A model generated the notes under the pieces. The model was not told where the DNA came from and did no database searches. It was given only the letters and a program-made list of their open reading frames with translations. Both the position numbers and the translations under genes were made by a program. A DNA stretch of 64,000 nt from Solirubrobacteraceae bacterium (GTDB lineage: Bacteria; Actinomycetota; Thermoleophilia; Solirubrobacterales; Solirubrobacteraceae): contig JALNWQ010000010.1 of assembly GCA_023230855.1 (NCBI GenBank), positions 62,001 to 126,000 of the forward strand, read 5' to 3'. Shown in pieces: positions 42,023 through 50,237 of this stretch. The number at the start of each line of letters is the position of its first letter. Position 1 is the stretch's first letter.

Positions 42023-43264
42023 ATGCACGACAGCGACGCGACGCACCCCACCACGCCCGACGACGGCGGTCCCGCCGACCGCGCCGGGGCGGCCGTCACG
42101 GCACCCGACGGGACCGGACGGACCGCCGCGGTCACGCGTCGCAACGCGGTGGTGCTCGCCGGCGCGGCCGGCGCGGGCGCGGTGCTCACCCAGCTGACCG
42201 GTCCCGGCCGGTTGCTGGAGGCGCTGGGGCTGGACGACGACGCCCAGGCGGCGACGGCGGCGTGCGTCATCAGCCCCGCCAAGACCGAGGGCCCGTACTT
42301 CGTCGACGAGCGGCTGACGCGATCGGACATCCGCACCGACACGAGCGACGGCAGCGTCCAGCCGGGCGTGCCGCTCGAGCTGACGATGGTCGTCGTCGAC
42401 AGCAGCGCCGACTGCGCCCCGATCGCGGGCGCGACCGTCGACGTCTGGCACGCCAACGCCCAGGGCTCCTACTCGGACGTCGCGATGAACGGCACCGTCG
42501 GCCGGACGTACCTGCGGGGCAACCAGGTGACCGACGCCGACGGACGGGTGACCTTCACGACGATCTACCCGGGGTGGTACCAGGGCCGGGCGATCCACAT
42601 CCACTTCAAGGTGCGGCTGTTCGACGGGACCCGGACGACGTACGACTTCACGTCGCAGGTGTTCTTCGACCCGCAGGTCGAGCAGCAGGTGCTGGCGACC
42701 GGGGCCTACGCGTCCCGGGGAACGCCGGACACGAGCAACGCCACGGACGGCATCTACGGCAGCGACGGCGCGCGCCTGCTCGTGGCCCTGACCGGCGACC
42801 CGGCGACGTCGCTCGCGGGGACCTACGTCGTCGGCCTGTCGGGGGCGCCGGACACGACCGCGTCGGGCGGCTCGTCCGGGTCGACCGGGGGCGCGGCCGG
42901 CCAGGGTGGTGGCGACCCGGGGGCGGGGGACGCCGGCGGGGCGTCCGGGTCGGCGGCGGCGAGCCCCGCGAAGGTCGAGGCGTCGCTCGTCCGGGCCGCC
43001 TGGCGTCGCAGCCGGAACGGGCGGCGCAAGCTGCGGCTGACGTTCGACGTCGACGAGCCGGTCACCGTCACGTCGCGGATCACCCGCAGCGGGCGCACGG
43101 TCGTCCGGCGCAGGCTCAGGCTGCGTCGCGGCCGGCACGTCGTGCACCTGAAGATCCCGAACCGGACCGCGCGCGGGCGGGCACGGCTCTCGGTGGCGTT
43201 CGTCGACGCCGACGGGGCGACGTCCAGCGCCCGCCGGACGGTGAGCATCCGTCGTCGCGCCTGA
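42023..43264 (+). CDS. Tat-exported intradiol ring-cleavage dioxygenase with C-terminal beta domain
   Basis: A 413-residue protein. A twin-arginine signal is visible around residues 40-65 ('AVTRRNAVVLAGAAGAGAVL'). The intradiol dioxygenase domain follows: Tyr in 'AKTEGPYFVDERLTRSDIR', 'GATVDVWHANAQGSYSD', then Tyr and the two His ligands of Fe(III) in 'YPGWYQGRAIHIHFKVRLFD'. After a Gly/Ser/Ala linker (~290-320), the last ~90 residues form an Arg-rich, probably Ig-like domain ('LRLTFDVDEPVTVTSRITRS'). Extracellular dioxygenases of this type act on catecholic or lignin-derived aromatics. A CGGAG site precedes ATG 42023. Confidence 0.85.
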   Translation: MHDSDATHPTTPDDGGPADRAGAAVTAPDGTGRTAAVTRRNAVVLAGAAGAGAVLTQLTGPGRLLEALGLDDDAQAATAACVISPAKTEGPYFVDERLTRSDIRTDTSDGSVQPGVPLELTMVVVDSSADCAPIAGATVDVWHANAQGSYSDVAMNGTVGRTYLRGNQVTDADGRVTFTTIYPGWYQGRAIHIHFKVRLFDGTRTTYDFTSQVFFDPQVEQQVLATGAYASRGTPDTSNATDGIYGSDGARLLVALTGDPATSLAGTYVVGLSGAPDTTASGGSSGSTGGAAGQGGGDPGAGDAGGASGSAAASPAKVEASLVRAAWRRSRNGRRKLRLTFDVDEPVTVTSRITRSGRTVVRRRLRLRRGRHVVHLKIPNRTARGRARLSVAFVDADGATSSARRTVSIRRRA

Positions 43265-43284
43265 CGGTCGGTCGTCGGGCCCGG

Positions 43285-44211
43285 CTACGTCGTGGCCCCG
43301 TCGGCGCGATCGGCGTGGTCGGCGACGAGCTCCGCCAGACGGGGCCAGGCGCCCGCCGGCAGGTCGTGGCCGAGCCCGACGATCGTCTCGAGTCGTGCGC
43401 CCGGGATCGCCCGGGCGGTGGCGCGCGCCCCGGAGGGGTGCACCATCCGGTCCCGGTCGCCGTGCACCACGAGGGTCGGGGCGGTGATCCGGCGCAGCTC
43501 CGCGGTGCGGTCGCCGGACTTCAGGATCGCGGCCATCTGGCGCCCGACGCCCGCGGGGTGGTGGGCGCGGTCGAACGCCCGGGCCGCGTCGGCCCGCACC
43601 CGTGCCTCGTCGAAGGGGAACCCGTGCGATCCGACGTGGCGGAACATCGACACCGCGCGCTCGATCGCCTCGTCGCGGTCGCGGGCGGGGCCGGAGAGCA
43701 GCCGGGGCAGCGTCGACGGGGCGGGCCGTCCGGTCAGCCGCGCGCCGGTGTTCGACATGATCGACACGACGCTGCGCACCGCGTCGGGGTGGCGGGCGGC
43801 GAGCGTCTGCACGATCATGCCGCCCATCGACACGCCGGCCACGTGGGCGGGGGCGATGCCCAGGGCGCGCAGCAGCCCGGCGGCGTCGTCGGCCATGTCG
43901 GCGAGCGTGTACTGCTCGGCCGGGAACCGTCCGAGCAGGATCCGCCGCAGCCGAGGTGGCGGCGTCGGCGCGCGCCACGAGCGGCCGACGTCGCGGTTGT
44001 CGATCCGCACGACGTGGAGCCCGCGCCCGGCGAGCGCCTCGCACAGCTCGTCGGGGTAGGAGAAGTGCTGCTGGCCCAGCCCGGGGACGAGCAGCAGCGG
44101 CCGGTCGTCGGGGTCGCCGAAACGCTCGTGACAGAGCGTCACCCCGCGGCCGACGTCGGTGAGCGCCTCGCCGTGGCGGCGCACGTCCGCGGTCCCTCCC
44201 GCGCTGCTCAT
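43285..44211 (-). CDS. Alpha/beta-fold hydrolase coupled to the Baeyer-Villiger monooxygenase
   Basis: A 308-residue hydrolase. The nucleophile elbow is 'AHVAGVSMGGMIVQTLAARH', the oxyanion strand 'RPLLLVPGLGQQHFSYPDE', the acid in 'TLVVHGDRDRMVHPSGA', and the His in 'TIVGLGHDLPAGAWPRLAE'. The ATG overlaps the monooxygenase stop (ATGA), which indicates translational coupling. In known ketone pathways the esterase hydrolyses the ester or lactone made by the monooxygenase, and that is the proposed role here. Confidence 0.9.
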   Translation of the reverse strand: MSSAGGTADVRRHGEALTDVGRGVTLCHERFGDPDDRPLLLVPGLGQQHFSYPDELCEALAGRGLHVVRIDNRDVGRSWRAPTPPPRLRRILLGRFPAEQYTLADMADDAAGLLRALGIAPAHVAGVSMGGMIVQTLAARHPDAVRSVVSIMSNTGARLTGRPAPSTLPRLLSGPARDRDEAIERAVSMFRHVGSHGFPFDEARVRADAARAFDRAHHPAGVGRQMAAILKSGDRTAELRRITAPTLVVHGDRDRMVHPSGARATARAIPGARLETIVGLGHDLPAGAWPRLAELVADHADRADGATT

Positions 44212-45704
44212 GCGACCACCGGGGCCTCGTCCGGCGTGGCCGATCGCCCAGCCCCGGAGAACCGCATCACCCCGTCGTCGACCTTGCCGTGGCGCAGCGC
44301 CACGACGTCCAGCGCGTAGTTCATCCGCAGCCGCCACGGCGCCCGCGATCCGGACTTGGGCAGCTCGGCCAGCGCGCGCCGCACGTACCCGGCGTCGAAG
44401 TCCAGCAGCGGCGTGGGGACGACCCGCGGATCGTCGTTCCGGGGCACGCAGATGCGGTGGCCGTGGCGGTCCATGTGCTGCAGGAGCCGCCCGACGACCT
44501 CCCCCGTGAGGTCCGCCTTGAGGGTCCAGGACGCGTTGGTGTAGCCGAGTGCGAAGGCGAGGTTCGGCACGCCCTCGAGCATCATGCCCTTGTAGGTCAT
44601 GACGTCGGGCAGGTGCACGACCCGGCCGTCCACCGTCAGGTCGATCCCGCCGAGCAGGAGGAGGTTCAGGCCGGTGGCGGTGACGATGAGGTCGGCGTCG
44701 AGCTCCTCGCCGGACTCCAGGCGGATGCCGGTCTCGGTGAGCGTCTCGATCCGGTCGGTGACGACCGACGCGTCTCCGTGGCGGATCGCCCGGAACAGGT
44801 CGCCGTCGGGGGCCAGGCACAGGCGCTGGTCCCACGGGTCGTAGCGGGGGGTGAAGTGCCGGTCGATGTCGTACCCGTCGGGCAGCTGGCGCTCGAGGAT
44901 CCGGCGCAGGAACCGCTTGACCGTCTCCGGCCGTCGCTGACTGAGCTGGTAGACCCCGATCTGCTGCAGGACGTTCTTCCAGCGCACCAGCGGGAAGGCG
45001 ACCGCGTCGGGCAGGAGCCTGCGGGCGCGCTCGGCGAACGGGTCGACGCCGGGCAGCGACGCGACGTACGTCGGCGAGCGCTGGAGCATCGTGACGTGCG
45101 CGGCGTCGGCGGCCAGCGCCGGGACGAGCGTCACCGCGGTCGCGCCGCTGCCGATGATCACCACGCGGCGGCCGGCGTGGTCGAGGTCCTCCGGCCAGTG
45201 CTGCGGGTGCACGATCGTCCCGCCGAAGCGCTCCCGGCCGGGCAGCTCGGGCGTGTAGCCCTCGTCGTAGCGGTAGTAGCCGGTGCAGCCGAGGAGGAAG
45301 TCGCAGGTCAGGGTGAGCGCCTCGCCGGTGTCGGTGCGCTCGACCTCGACGGTCCAGCGGGCCTCGGCGGTGGACCACGCGGCGCCGACGACCCGGTGGC
45401 CGGTGCGGATGTGGCGGTCGATCCCGTACTCGCGCGCGGTGTCCTGCAGGTAGCGCAGGATCGACGGCCCGTCGGCGATCGCCCTGGCCTCCCGCCACGG
45501 CCGGAACCCGTACCCGAGCGTGTGCATGTCGGAGTCCGATCGCACCCCCGGGTAGCGGAACAGGTCCCACGTGCCGCCCAGCGCGTCGCGGGCCTCCAGC
45601 AGCGCGAACCGGCGGGCGGGGTGGCGGCGCTGCAGGTGGCGGGCGGCGCCGATGCCCGACAGGCCGGCGCCGACGATGAGCACGTCGAGGTGTTCGTGCG
45701 GCAT
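44208..45704 (-). CDS. Baeyer-Villiger-type flavin monooxygenase (EthA/MymA-like)
   Basis: A 498-residue FAD/NADPH enzyme. The FAD Rossmann motif is 'VLIVGAGLSGIGAARHLQRR', the NADPH motif 'VVIIGSGATAVTLVPALAAD', and the Baeyer-Villiger fingerprint FxGxxxHxxxWP reads 'FGGTIVHPQHWPED'. Length and order fit single-chain (type I) enzymes. It converts ketones to esters or lactones, or oxidises sulfides. A downstream hydrolase overlaps it. TAGGCT (45714-45719, minus) lies 9 nt before the ATG. Confidence 0.92.
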   Translation of the reverse strand: MPHEHLDVLIVGAGLSGIGAARHLQRRHPARRFALLEARDALGGTWDLFRYPGVRSDSDMHTLGYGFRPWREARAIADGPSILRYLQDTAREYGIDRHIRTGHRVVGAAWSTAEARWTVEVERTDTGEALTLTCDFLLGCTGYYRYDEGYTPELPGRERFGGTIVHPQHWPEDLDHAGRRVVIIGSGATAVTLVPALAADAAHVTMLQRSPTYVASLPGVDPFAERARRLLPDAVAFPLVRWKNVLQQIGVYQLSQRRPETVKRFLRRILERQLPDGYDIDRHFTPRYDPWDQRLCLAPDGDLFRAIRHGDASVVTDRIETLTETGIRLESGEELDADLIVTATGLNLLLLGGIDLTVDGRVVHLPDVMTYKGMMLEGVPNLAFALGYTNASWTLKADLTGEVVGRLLQHMDRHGHRICVPRNDDPRVVPTPLLDFDAGYVRRALAELPKSGSRAPWRLRMNYALDVVALRHGKVDDGVMRFSGAGRSATPDEAPVVA

Positions 45705-45751
45705 GCGTGGTGGAGCCTAGTGGCGGGCGTACCGGCCCTGGGACGGGCGCG

Positions 45752-46990
45752 CTACAGCCCCATCATCCGGCCGAGGACGTCCTTCATGATCTCGTCGGTC
45801 CCGCCGCCGATCGGGCCCAGCCGGGCGTCGCGCAGCGCCCGCTCGATCCCCTGCTCCTTCATGTAGCCGGCGCCGCCGTGGAGCTGCAGGCCGCGGTCGC
45901 AGATCTCGACGAGCGCCCGCTGGGTCATGAGCTTCGCCATCGTCACCTCCTGGATCACGGGGATCCCGGCGACGTGCTTGCGCAGCGTCTCGTAGGTCAG
46001 CGCGCGGCTCGCCTCGATCGTCGTCGCCATCTCGGCCAGCGCCCAGCGGGTGCCCTGGAAGTCCGCCACCCGGCGGCCGAACGCGCGACGCTCGGCGACG
46101 AACGCCGTCGTCTGCTCGAGCACCGCCTCCATCGCCGCGACCGCGCCGAGCGCCATCGACAGCCGCTCCCACTGGAAGTTGGCCATGATGAGCTTGAACC
46201 CGCCGTCGAGCTCGCCGAGCAGGTGGTCCTCGGGCACGAAGACGTCGCGGAAGCTCACCAGCGCGGTGTCGGACGCGTGCCAGCCGAGCTTCTCCAGCGG
46301 CGACGCGCTGATCCCGTCGCCGCGGTCGGCGCCGAGCGCCGCCGGGTCGTCCTCGTGCTCGACGCCCGGATGCTCGCCGCGCTCGACGACGAGGAACGAG
46401 ATCCCGCCGTGGCCGCCGTCGTTCGTCGTCTTGACCGCGGTGACGTAGTGCTGGGCGCGGACGCCGCCGGTGATGAAGCTCTTCTCGCCGTTGACGACGA
46501 ACCCGCCGTCGACGCGCTCCGCGCGGGTCTGGATCCCCGCGACGTCGCTGCCGGTGCCCGGCTCGGTGATCGCCAGCGCGGCGACCCGCTCGCCGCGCAG
46601 CACCGGGCCGACCCACCGCTCCTGCTGGGCGGGGGTGCCGAACTTCACGATCGGCGGGGTGGCGATCGTCGTCGGCGCTCCGAGCGCGGCGGCGATCCCG
46701 CCCGACGACCCACGGCCGATCTCCTGCGCCCACACCGCCTCGTGGACGTGGTCGCCGCCCTGGCCGCCGAGCGCGGTCGGGTACGCCAGGGCGGTGTAGC
46801 CGAGCTCGCCGAGTCGGCGGAAGACCGCGGTCGGCACCCACTTGGCGTCCTCCCACGCCTGCACGTGCGGGCGCACCTCGCGCTCGATCCAGCCGCGGAT
46901 CGCGGCCCGCAGCTCCTCGTGCTCGGCGGTGAACGGGGGCGAGGGCAGGCGGCCGGCGGCGTGGTCGAGGCCGGGGGAGGTCGTCGTCAT
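45752..46990 (-). CDS. Acyl-CoA dehydrogenase
   Basis: A 412-residue flavoprotein of the acyl-CoA dehydrogenase family. 'VAALAITEPGTGSDVAGIQT' and 'FVVNGEKSFITGGVRAQHYV' bind FAD/substrate, 'LHGGAGYMKEQGIERALRDA' is the C-terminal family signature, and 'IGGGTDEIMKDVLGRMMGL' closes the protein. The catalytic-base position cannot be assigned safely by eye. It is the second gene of a two-gene unit with a similar dehydrogenase; the 35-bp gap has no promoter. Confidence 0.92.
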   Translation of the reverse strand: MTTTSPGLDHAAGRLPSPPFTAEHEELRAAIRGWIEREVRPHVQAWEDAKWVPTAVFRRLGELGYTALAYPTALGGQGGDHVHEAVWAQEIGRGSSGGIAAALGAPTTIATPPIVKFGTPAQQERWVGPVLRGERVAALAITEPGTGSDVAGIQTRAERVDGGFVVNGEKSFITGGVRAQHYVTAVKTTNDGGHGGISFLVVERGEHPGVEHEDDPAALGADRGDGISASPLEKLGWHASDTALVSFRDVFVPEDHLLGELDGGFKLIMANFQWERLSMALGAVAAMEAVLEQTTAFVAERRAFGRRVADFQGTRWALAEMATTIEASRALTYETLRKHVAGIPVIQEVTMAKLMTQRALVEICDRGLQLHGGAGYMKEQGIERALRDARLGPIGGGTDEIMKDVLGRMMGL

Positions 46991-47025
46991 GCGTGGGGGA
47001 GGGGTCGTGGGCCGGGGCGGTCGGG

Positions 47026-48210
47026 CTAGAGGTCGAACGACCGGCCGATGTACTCCAGGAGCGTCTCGTCGGTGCCCGCGCCGATCCGGTTGAGCCGCAG
47101 GTCGCGCCACGCCCGCTCGATGCCGTACTCCTTCATGTAGCCGGCGCCGCCGTGGATCTGCAGGCACTCGTCGGCGATCTCGCACGCCATCCGGCTCGTG
47201 TAGAGCTTGGCCATCGAGATCTCGCGCACGGGGTACTCGCCCTGCATGACCCGCCAGGCGGTGTTGTAGGTCATCTGCCGGCCGGCCTCGAGCTTCGTCG
47301 CCATCTCGGCGAACTTCCAGCGGATCCCCTGGAACTTGCCGATCGACCGGCCGAACGCCTGCCGCTCCTTCGCGAACGCGAGCGTCCGCTCGATGAGCCG
47401 CTCGCTCGACGCGACGGCCCCCGCCGCGGCGATGAGTCGCTCGCCCTGGAGCTCCCACATGATGTGGTAGAAGCCCTTGCCCTCCTCGCCCAGTAGGTTC
47501 TCGTGGGGGACGCGCACGTCCTGGAACGCCAGCAGCGCGGTGTCGGACGCGTGCATGCCGAGCTTCTCCAGCCGCTTCTCGCGCACGACGCCGGGGGAGT
47601 CCATGTCGACGATGAAGAGGCTGAACCCGCCGTAGCCGGCGTCGGGGTCGGTCCGCGTCACCAGCACGATGTAGTCGGCGCGGTGGCCGTTGGTGATGTA
47701 GAGCTTGGACCCGTTGATCACCCAGTCGTCGCCGTCGCGCACGGCGGTGGTCTGGATCCCGGCGACGTCCGATCCGGCGCCCGGCTCGGTGATGCCGAGG
47801 CAGGCGATCCTCTCGCCGCGGATCGCCGGGGCGAGGTAGCGCTCCTTCTGGTCGGGGGTGCCGAGGAGCTTGATCACCGGGTTGGCCATGTCGGTGTGGA
47901 CGGCGACGCCCATGACGAGGCCGCCGGAGTGCGACCGCGACATCTCCTCGGCGAGGACGATCTGGGTGGCGTAGTCGCCGCCCTGCCCGCCGTACTCCTC
48001 GGGGTAGTGCAGGCCGAGGAACCCCAGCTCGCCCATCCGCCGGAAGACCGAGTCGGGGAAGGTCGTCTCCTCCCACTCCTCGGCGTGGGGGGCGAGCTCC
48101 TTCTCCACGAACTGCCGGATCGACGCCCGCAGCTCCTCGTGCTCCTCGGTGAAGATCGGGTGACGCGCGCCGGCGGCGTGGTCGGGCTTGAGGGTCTGCT
48201 CTCCGCTCAT
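47026..48210 (-). CDS. Acyl-CoA dehydrogenase
   Basis: A 394-residue acyl-CoA dehydrogenase, paralogous to the next gene. It shows 'ACLGITEPGAGSDVAGIQTT', 'WVINGSKLYITNGHRADYIV', 'RQAFGRSIGKFQGIRWKFAE' and 'IHGGAGYMKEYGIERAWRDL'. It starts alpha,beta-desaturation of an acyl-CoA. ATG 48210 lies 6 nt after a TACTTT -10, and a 27-bp palindrome covers that promoter, so repression by a dimeric regulator is likely. The GERIACLGITEP block resembles isovaleryl/citronellyl-CoA-type enzymes, but specificity is uncertain. Confidence 0.93.
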   Translation of the reverse strand: MSGEQTLKPDHAAGARHPIFTEEHEELRASIRQFVEKELAPHAEEWEETTFPDSVFRRMGELGFLGLHYPEEYGGQGGDYATQIVLAEEMSRSHSGGLVMGVAVHTDMANPVIKLLGTPDQKERYLAPAIRGERIACLGITEPGAGSDVAGIQTTAVRDGDDWVINGSKLYITNGHRADYIVLVTRTDPDAGYGGFSLFIVDMDSPGVVREKRLEKLGMHASDTALLAFQDVRVPHENLLGEEGKGFYHIMWELQGERLIAAAGAVASSERLIERTLAFAKERQAFGRSIGKFQGIRWKFAEMATKLEAGRQMTYNTAWRVMQGEYPVREISMAKLYTSRMACEIADECLQIHGGAGYMKEYGIERAWRDLRLNRIGAGTDETLLEYIGRSFDL

Positions 48211-48216
48211 GGAGGC

Positions 48217-48243
48217 AAAGTAGCATGTGGTACGTTCTACTTT
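48217..48243. promoter_or_regulatory. Operator palindrome over the acyl-CoA dehydrogenase promoter
   Basis: AAAGTAG (48217-48223) and CTACTTT (48237-48243) are perfect 7-bp arms with partial inner symmetry. On the minus strand TACTTT (48217-48222) lies exactly 6 nt before the ATG at 48210, so the operator arm is itself the -10. A TetR-type repressor is the likely ligand; which one is unknown. Confidence 0.6.
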
Positions 48244-48265
48244 CCCGGGAGAGGGAAGAGGGCCG

Positions 48266-48314
48266 CGCGTCCGGCCGGGTCGGCCCGTGAGGGGCGGTGG
48301 CCCGGCCGGACGCG
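48266..48314 (-). terminator. Hairpin downstream of MpaB-like gene
   Basis: A perfect 14-bp inverted repeat (CGCGTCCGGCCGGG at 48266-48279, CCCGGCCGGACGCG at 48301-48314) lies 12 bp after the stop of the minus-strand gene. A T-rich run is not present. It separates that gene from the acyl-CoA dehydrogenase operator. Confidence 0.55.
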
Positions 48315-48325
48315 GACGTGGCGGC

Positions 48326-49207
48326 TCAGGCCCGCGGCCGTGGTCGGTGCGACGACGGGAGCATCCGCAGCGGCGTCGGCAACCGGGGGATCGTGCGTCG
48401 CAGCAGCGCGGCATGGCGGTCGAACGCGCGCTGGCGGGCGTCGCCCCAGCGGATCCCGAACCGCTCGCGCAGCACGGGCGTGAGCAGGCCCGCGGTGAAG
48501 AGCGCGTTGGCCCGCCCGCCGACGGGGGCGACCGTCGCGGCCCAGATCGGGCCGATCCCCGGCACGGGCGCCGGCGGGGCCGGGGGCGACGCGATGATCC
48601 GCAGGACCCGGTCGGACACGTCGGACCGGACGACGGCGTCGGCGCACCGCTCGTCGAACCAGCGTCGGAACGCGGTCCAGTCCGCGGGCATGTCGCGGTC
48701 GCGGACCCCGTAGATCCGCCCGACCTCGCGCATCTCGTCGTAGAACCGCTCGACCTCGCCGGGGCGCCATCCCCGACCGAGCAGCCGCTGCTGCGTCCAC
48801 ACCCCGTCGACGAGCGACGCGTGGACCCAGTGGTACGCGTCGGGATCCAGGGCGTTCCACGCCCGTCCGGCGTCGTCGACGCCACGCATCCCGACGTGAC
48901 GCTCGCGCAGGCGGCGGGCGGTGGCGAGCGCGTCGTCGCGGCCGTAGACGACGCCCATGATGAGCCGCAGCGTGCGGTCGGCGCGGCCGTAGGGGTCGGT
49001 CTCGAACACCGAGTACGCGTCGACCCCGGCGGCGACGACCGGGTGGCCGACGTCGATGAGGAGCCTGCGGCCGGCTCCCAGGACGAAGGTCAGGTCCCCG
49101 AACGCCCGCCAGGTGACGCTCGCGGGCCCCGGCGGCGGGGCGAGCGGGCGCTCGCGGGCCGCCGGGTTCCAGGCCGCGGTCGGACGGTCGCCGGTCGGGA
49201 CGCTCAT
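48326..49207 (-). CDS. MpaB/DUF2236-family oxygenase
   Basis: A 293-residue protein of the DUF2236 family, whose members include the heme-dependent MpaB-like and latex-clearing oxygenases. Family blocks are 'LLIDVGHPVVAAGVDAYSVF', 'LRLIMGVVYGRDDALATARR' and 'LDPDAYHWVHASLVDGVWTQ'; the last holds the His residues thought to bind heme. It ends with an Arg/Pro-rich tail. ATG 49207 lies 6 nt after TACCTT inside a strong palindrome. Substrate unknown; the neighbourhood suggests hydrophobic compounds. Confidence 0.82.
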   Translation of the reverse strand: MSVPTGDRPTAAWNPAARERPLAPPPGPASVTWRAFGDLTFVLGAGRRLLIDVGHPVVAAGVDAYSVFETDPYGRADRTLRLIMGVVYGRDDALATARRLRERHVGMRGVDDAGRAWNALDPDAYHWVHASLVDGVWTQQRLLGRGWRPGEVERFYDEMREVGRIYGVRDRDMPADWTAFRRWFDERCADAVVRSDVSDRVLRIIASPPAPPAPVPGIGPIWAATVAPVGGRANALFTAGLLTPVLRERFGIRWGDARQRAFDRHAALLRRTIPRLPTPLRMLPSSHRPRPRA

Positions 49208-49211
49208 GTGA

Positions 49212-49236
49212 CGAAGGTACCTGAGTCGTACCTTCG
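49212..49236. promoter_or_regulatory. Operator palindrome over the MpaB-like gene promoter
   Basis: CGAAGGTAC (49212-49220) and GTACCTTCG (49228-49236) form perfect 9-bp arms around a 7-nt centre. On the minus strand TACCTT (49214-49219) is 6 nt from the ATG at 49207, so binding here would block the promoter directly. Confidence 0.65.
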
Positions 49237-49262
49237 CGTCGCGGGCGTCGTGGACCGCTTCG

Positions 49263-50237
49263 TCAGGCGACGTCGAGGAACGCGCCGCCGCGGACCATCT
49301 CCATCCGGGTGACGAGGCGGGCCGCCTCGTCGGGATCGGACGGCAGGTGCGCGTCGAGCAGCGCGTTGACGAGGGTCGACCGCCGCACCGACGCGACGCG
49401 CCCGGTGGCCCCGGCGACGACGTCGTCGAGCGTGTCGCGCAGCCCCTCGGGCACCCGCGCGTTGCGCTCCTCCCACGGATGGTCGAGCGCGTCGAGCCGG
49501 CGCCGGCGGTAGCCGCCGATCGTGCGCGCCGCGGCGTCGCCGTCGGCCGGCAGGTGGAAGTGCAGGATCGCGGTGACGATCGCGGCGAACGTCACCCGCG
49601 GGCCGGTCGCGGCGACGAGCGTGTCGGCACGCTCCGACAGGTCGCGGTCGAGGATCATCGCCGTCTGCTTGGGTCGACCCAGGAGCCGGTCGGGGCGCAG
49701 CCGCGCGACCGGCAGCCCGACGGTCCAGCCCGGCAGGTCGTCGACGGCCGCACGGGCCGCGTCGACGGTCGGCTCCGTCGTGTCGGCCGTCGGGGCGGCG
49801 GCGATCGGCGCCCCGGGGTCCGTGTCGGCGGCCGCCGGCGCGTCGGGCGCGGCGGCGACCGGCTCGGCGTCGACGGTGGCCGCGGGCTCGGCCGCCGGCG
49901 CCTCGTCGGCGGTGGGCGCGGGCTCGGCCGCCGGCGCCTCGTCGGCGGTGGGCGCGGGCCCGGCCGCCGGCGCCTCGTCGGCGGTGGGCGCGGACTCGGC
50001 GACGTCGACGGCCTCCGCGGCCTCCGCGGCGTCGGTGGTGACCGCGGGCGCGACGGGCCGGGCCGCCGGGGCGTCGGCGGAGGGCACCGGCGGCGTGGCG
50101 GGCCGCGCGGGGCGACGGTCGGTGACGGTCGGGGCGACGTCGGCCGCCACCGGCTCGACGACCGCCGGGGCGACCGGGCGGTCCGCGAGGTCGAGCGGGC
50201 CGCGCAGGCCGCTGGGGGAGAGCTTGAGGCGCGCCAT
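49263..50237 (-). CDS. ParA-partner protein with two ribbon-helix-helix-like repeats and a long disordered N terminus
   Basis: A 324-residue protein not matching a named family by eye. Residues ~1-190 are Ala/Pro/Asp/Thr-rich and disordered, including a 12-residue repeat (PTADEAPAAxPA). The C-terminal third has two similar units: 'KQTAMILDRDLSERADTLVA...VTAILHFHLP' and 'NARVPEGLRDTLDDVVAGAT...VNALLDAHLP'. Each has strand-helix-helix order, ending in [AL]-xx-HLP, like CopG/ParG-type DNA-binding domains. The ATG overlaps the parA stop (ATGA). A centromere-binding role is proposed from the ParA coupling. It is not a canonical ParB: no HTH/CTPase motif. Confidence 0.75.
   Translation of the reverse strand: MARLKLSPSGLRGPLDLADRPVAPAVVEPVAADVAPTVTDRRPARPATPPVPSADAPAARPVAPAVTTDAAEAAEAVDVAESAPTADEAPAAGPAPTADEAPAAEPAPTADEAPAAEPAATVDAEPVAAAPDAPAAADTDPGAPIAAAPTADTTEPTVDAARAAVDDLPGWTVGLPVARLRPDRLLGRPKQTAMILDRDLSERADTLVAATGPRVTFAAIVTAILHFHLPADGDAAARTIGGYRRRRLDALDHPWEERNARVPEGLRDTLDDVVAGATGRVASVRRSTLVNALLDAHLPSDPDEAARLVTRMEMVRGGAFLDVA
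49882..49994 (-). repeat. 36-bp tandem repeat in the ParA-partner gene
   Basis: Just over three copies of a 36-bp unit (starting GCGGGCTCGGCCGCCGGCG on the plus strand) are arranged head to tail with one or two substitutions. They encode three copies of PTADEAPAAxPA. Low divergence points to recent slippage. Confidence 0.85.
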
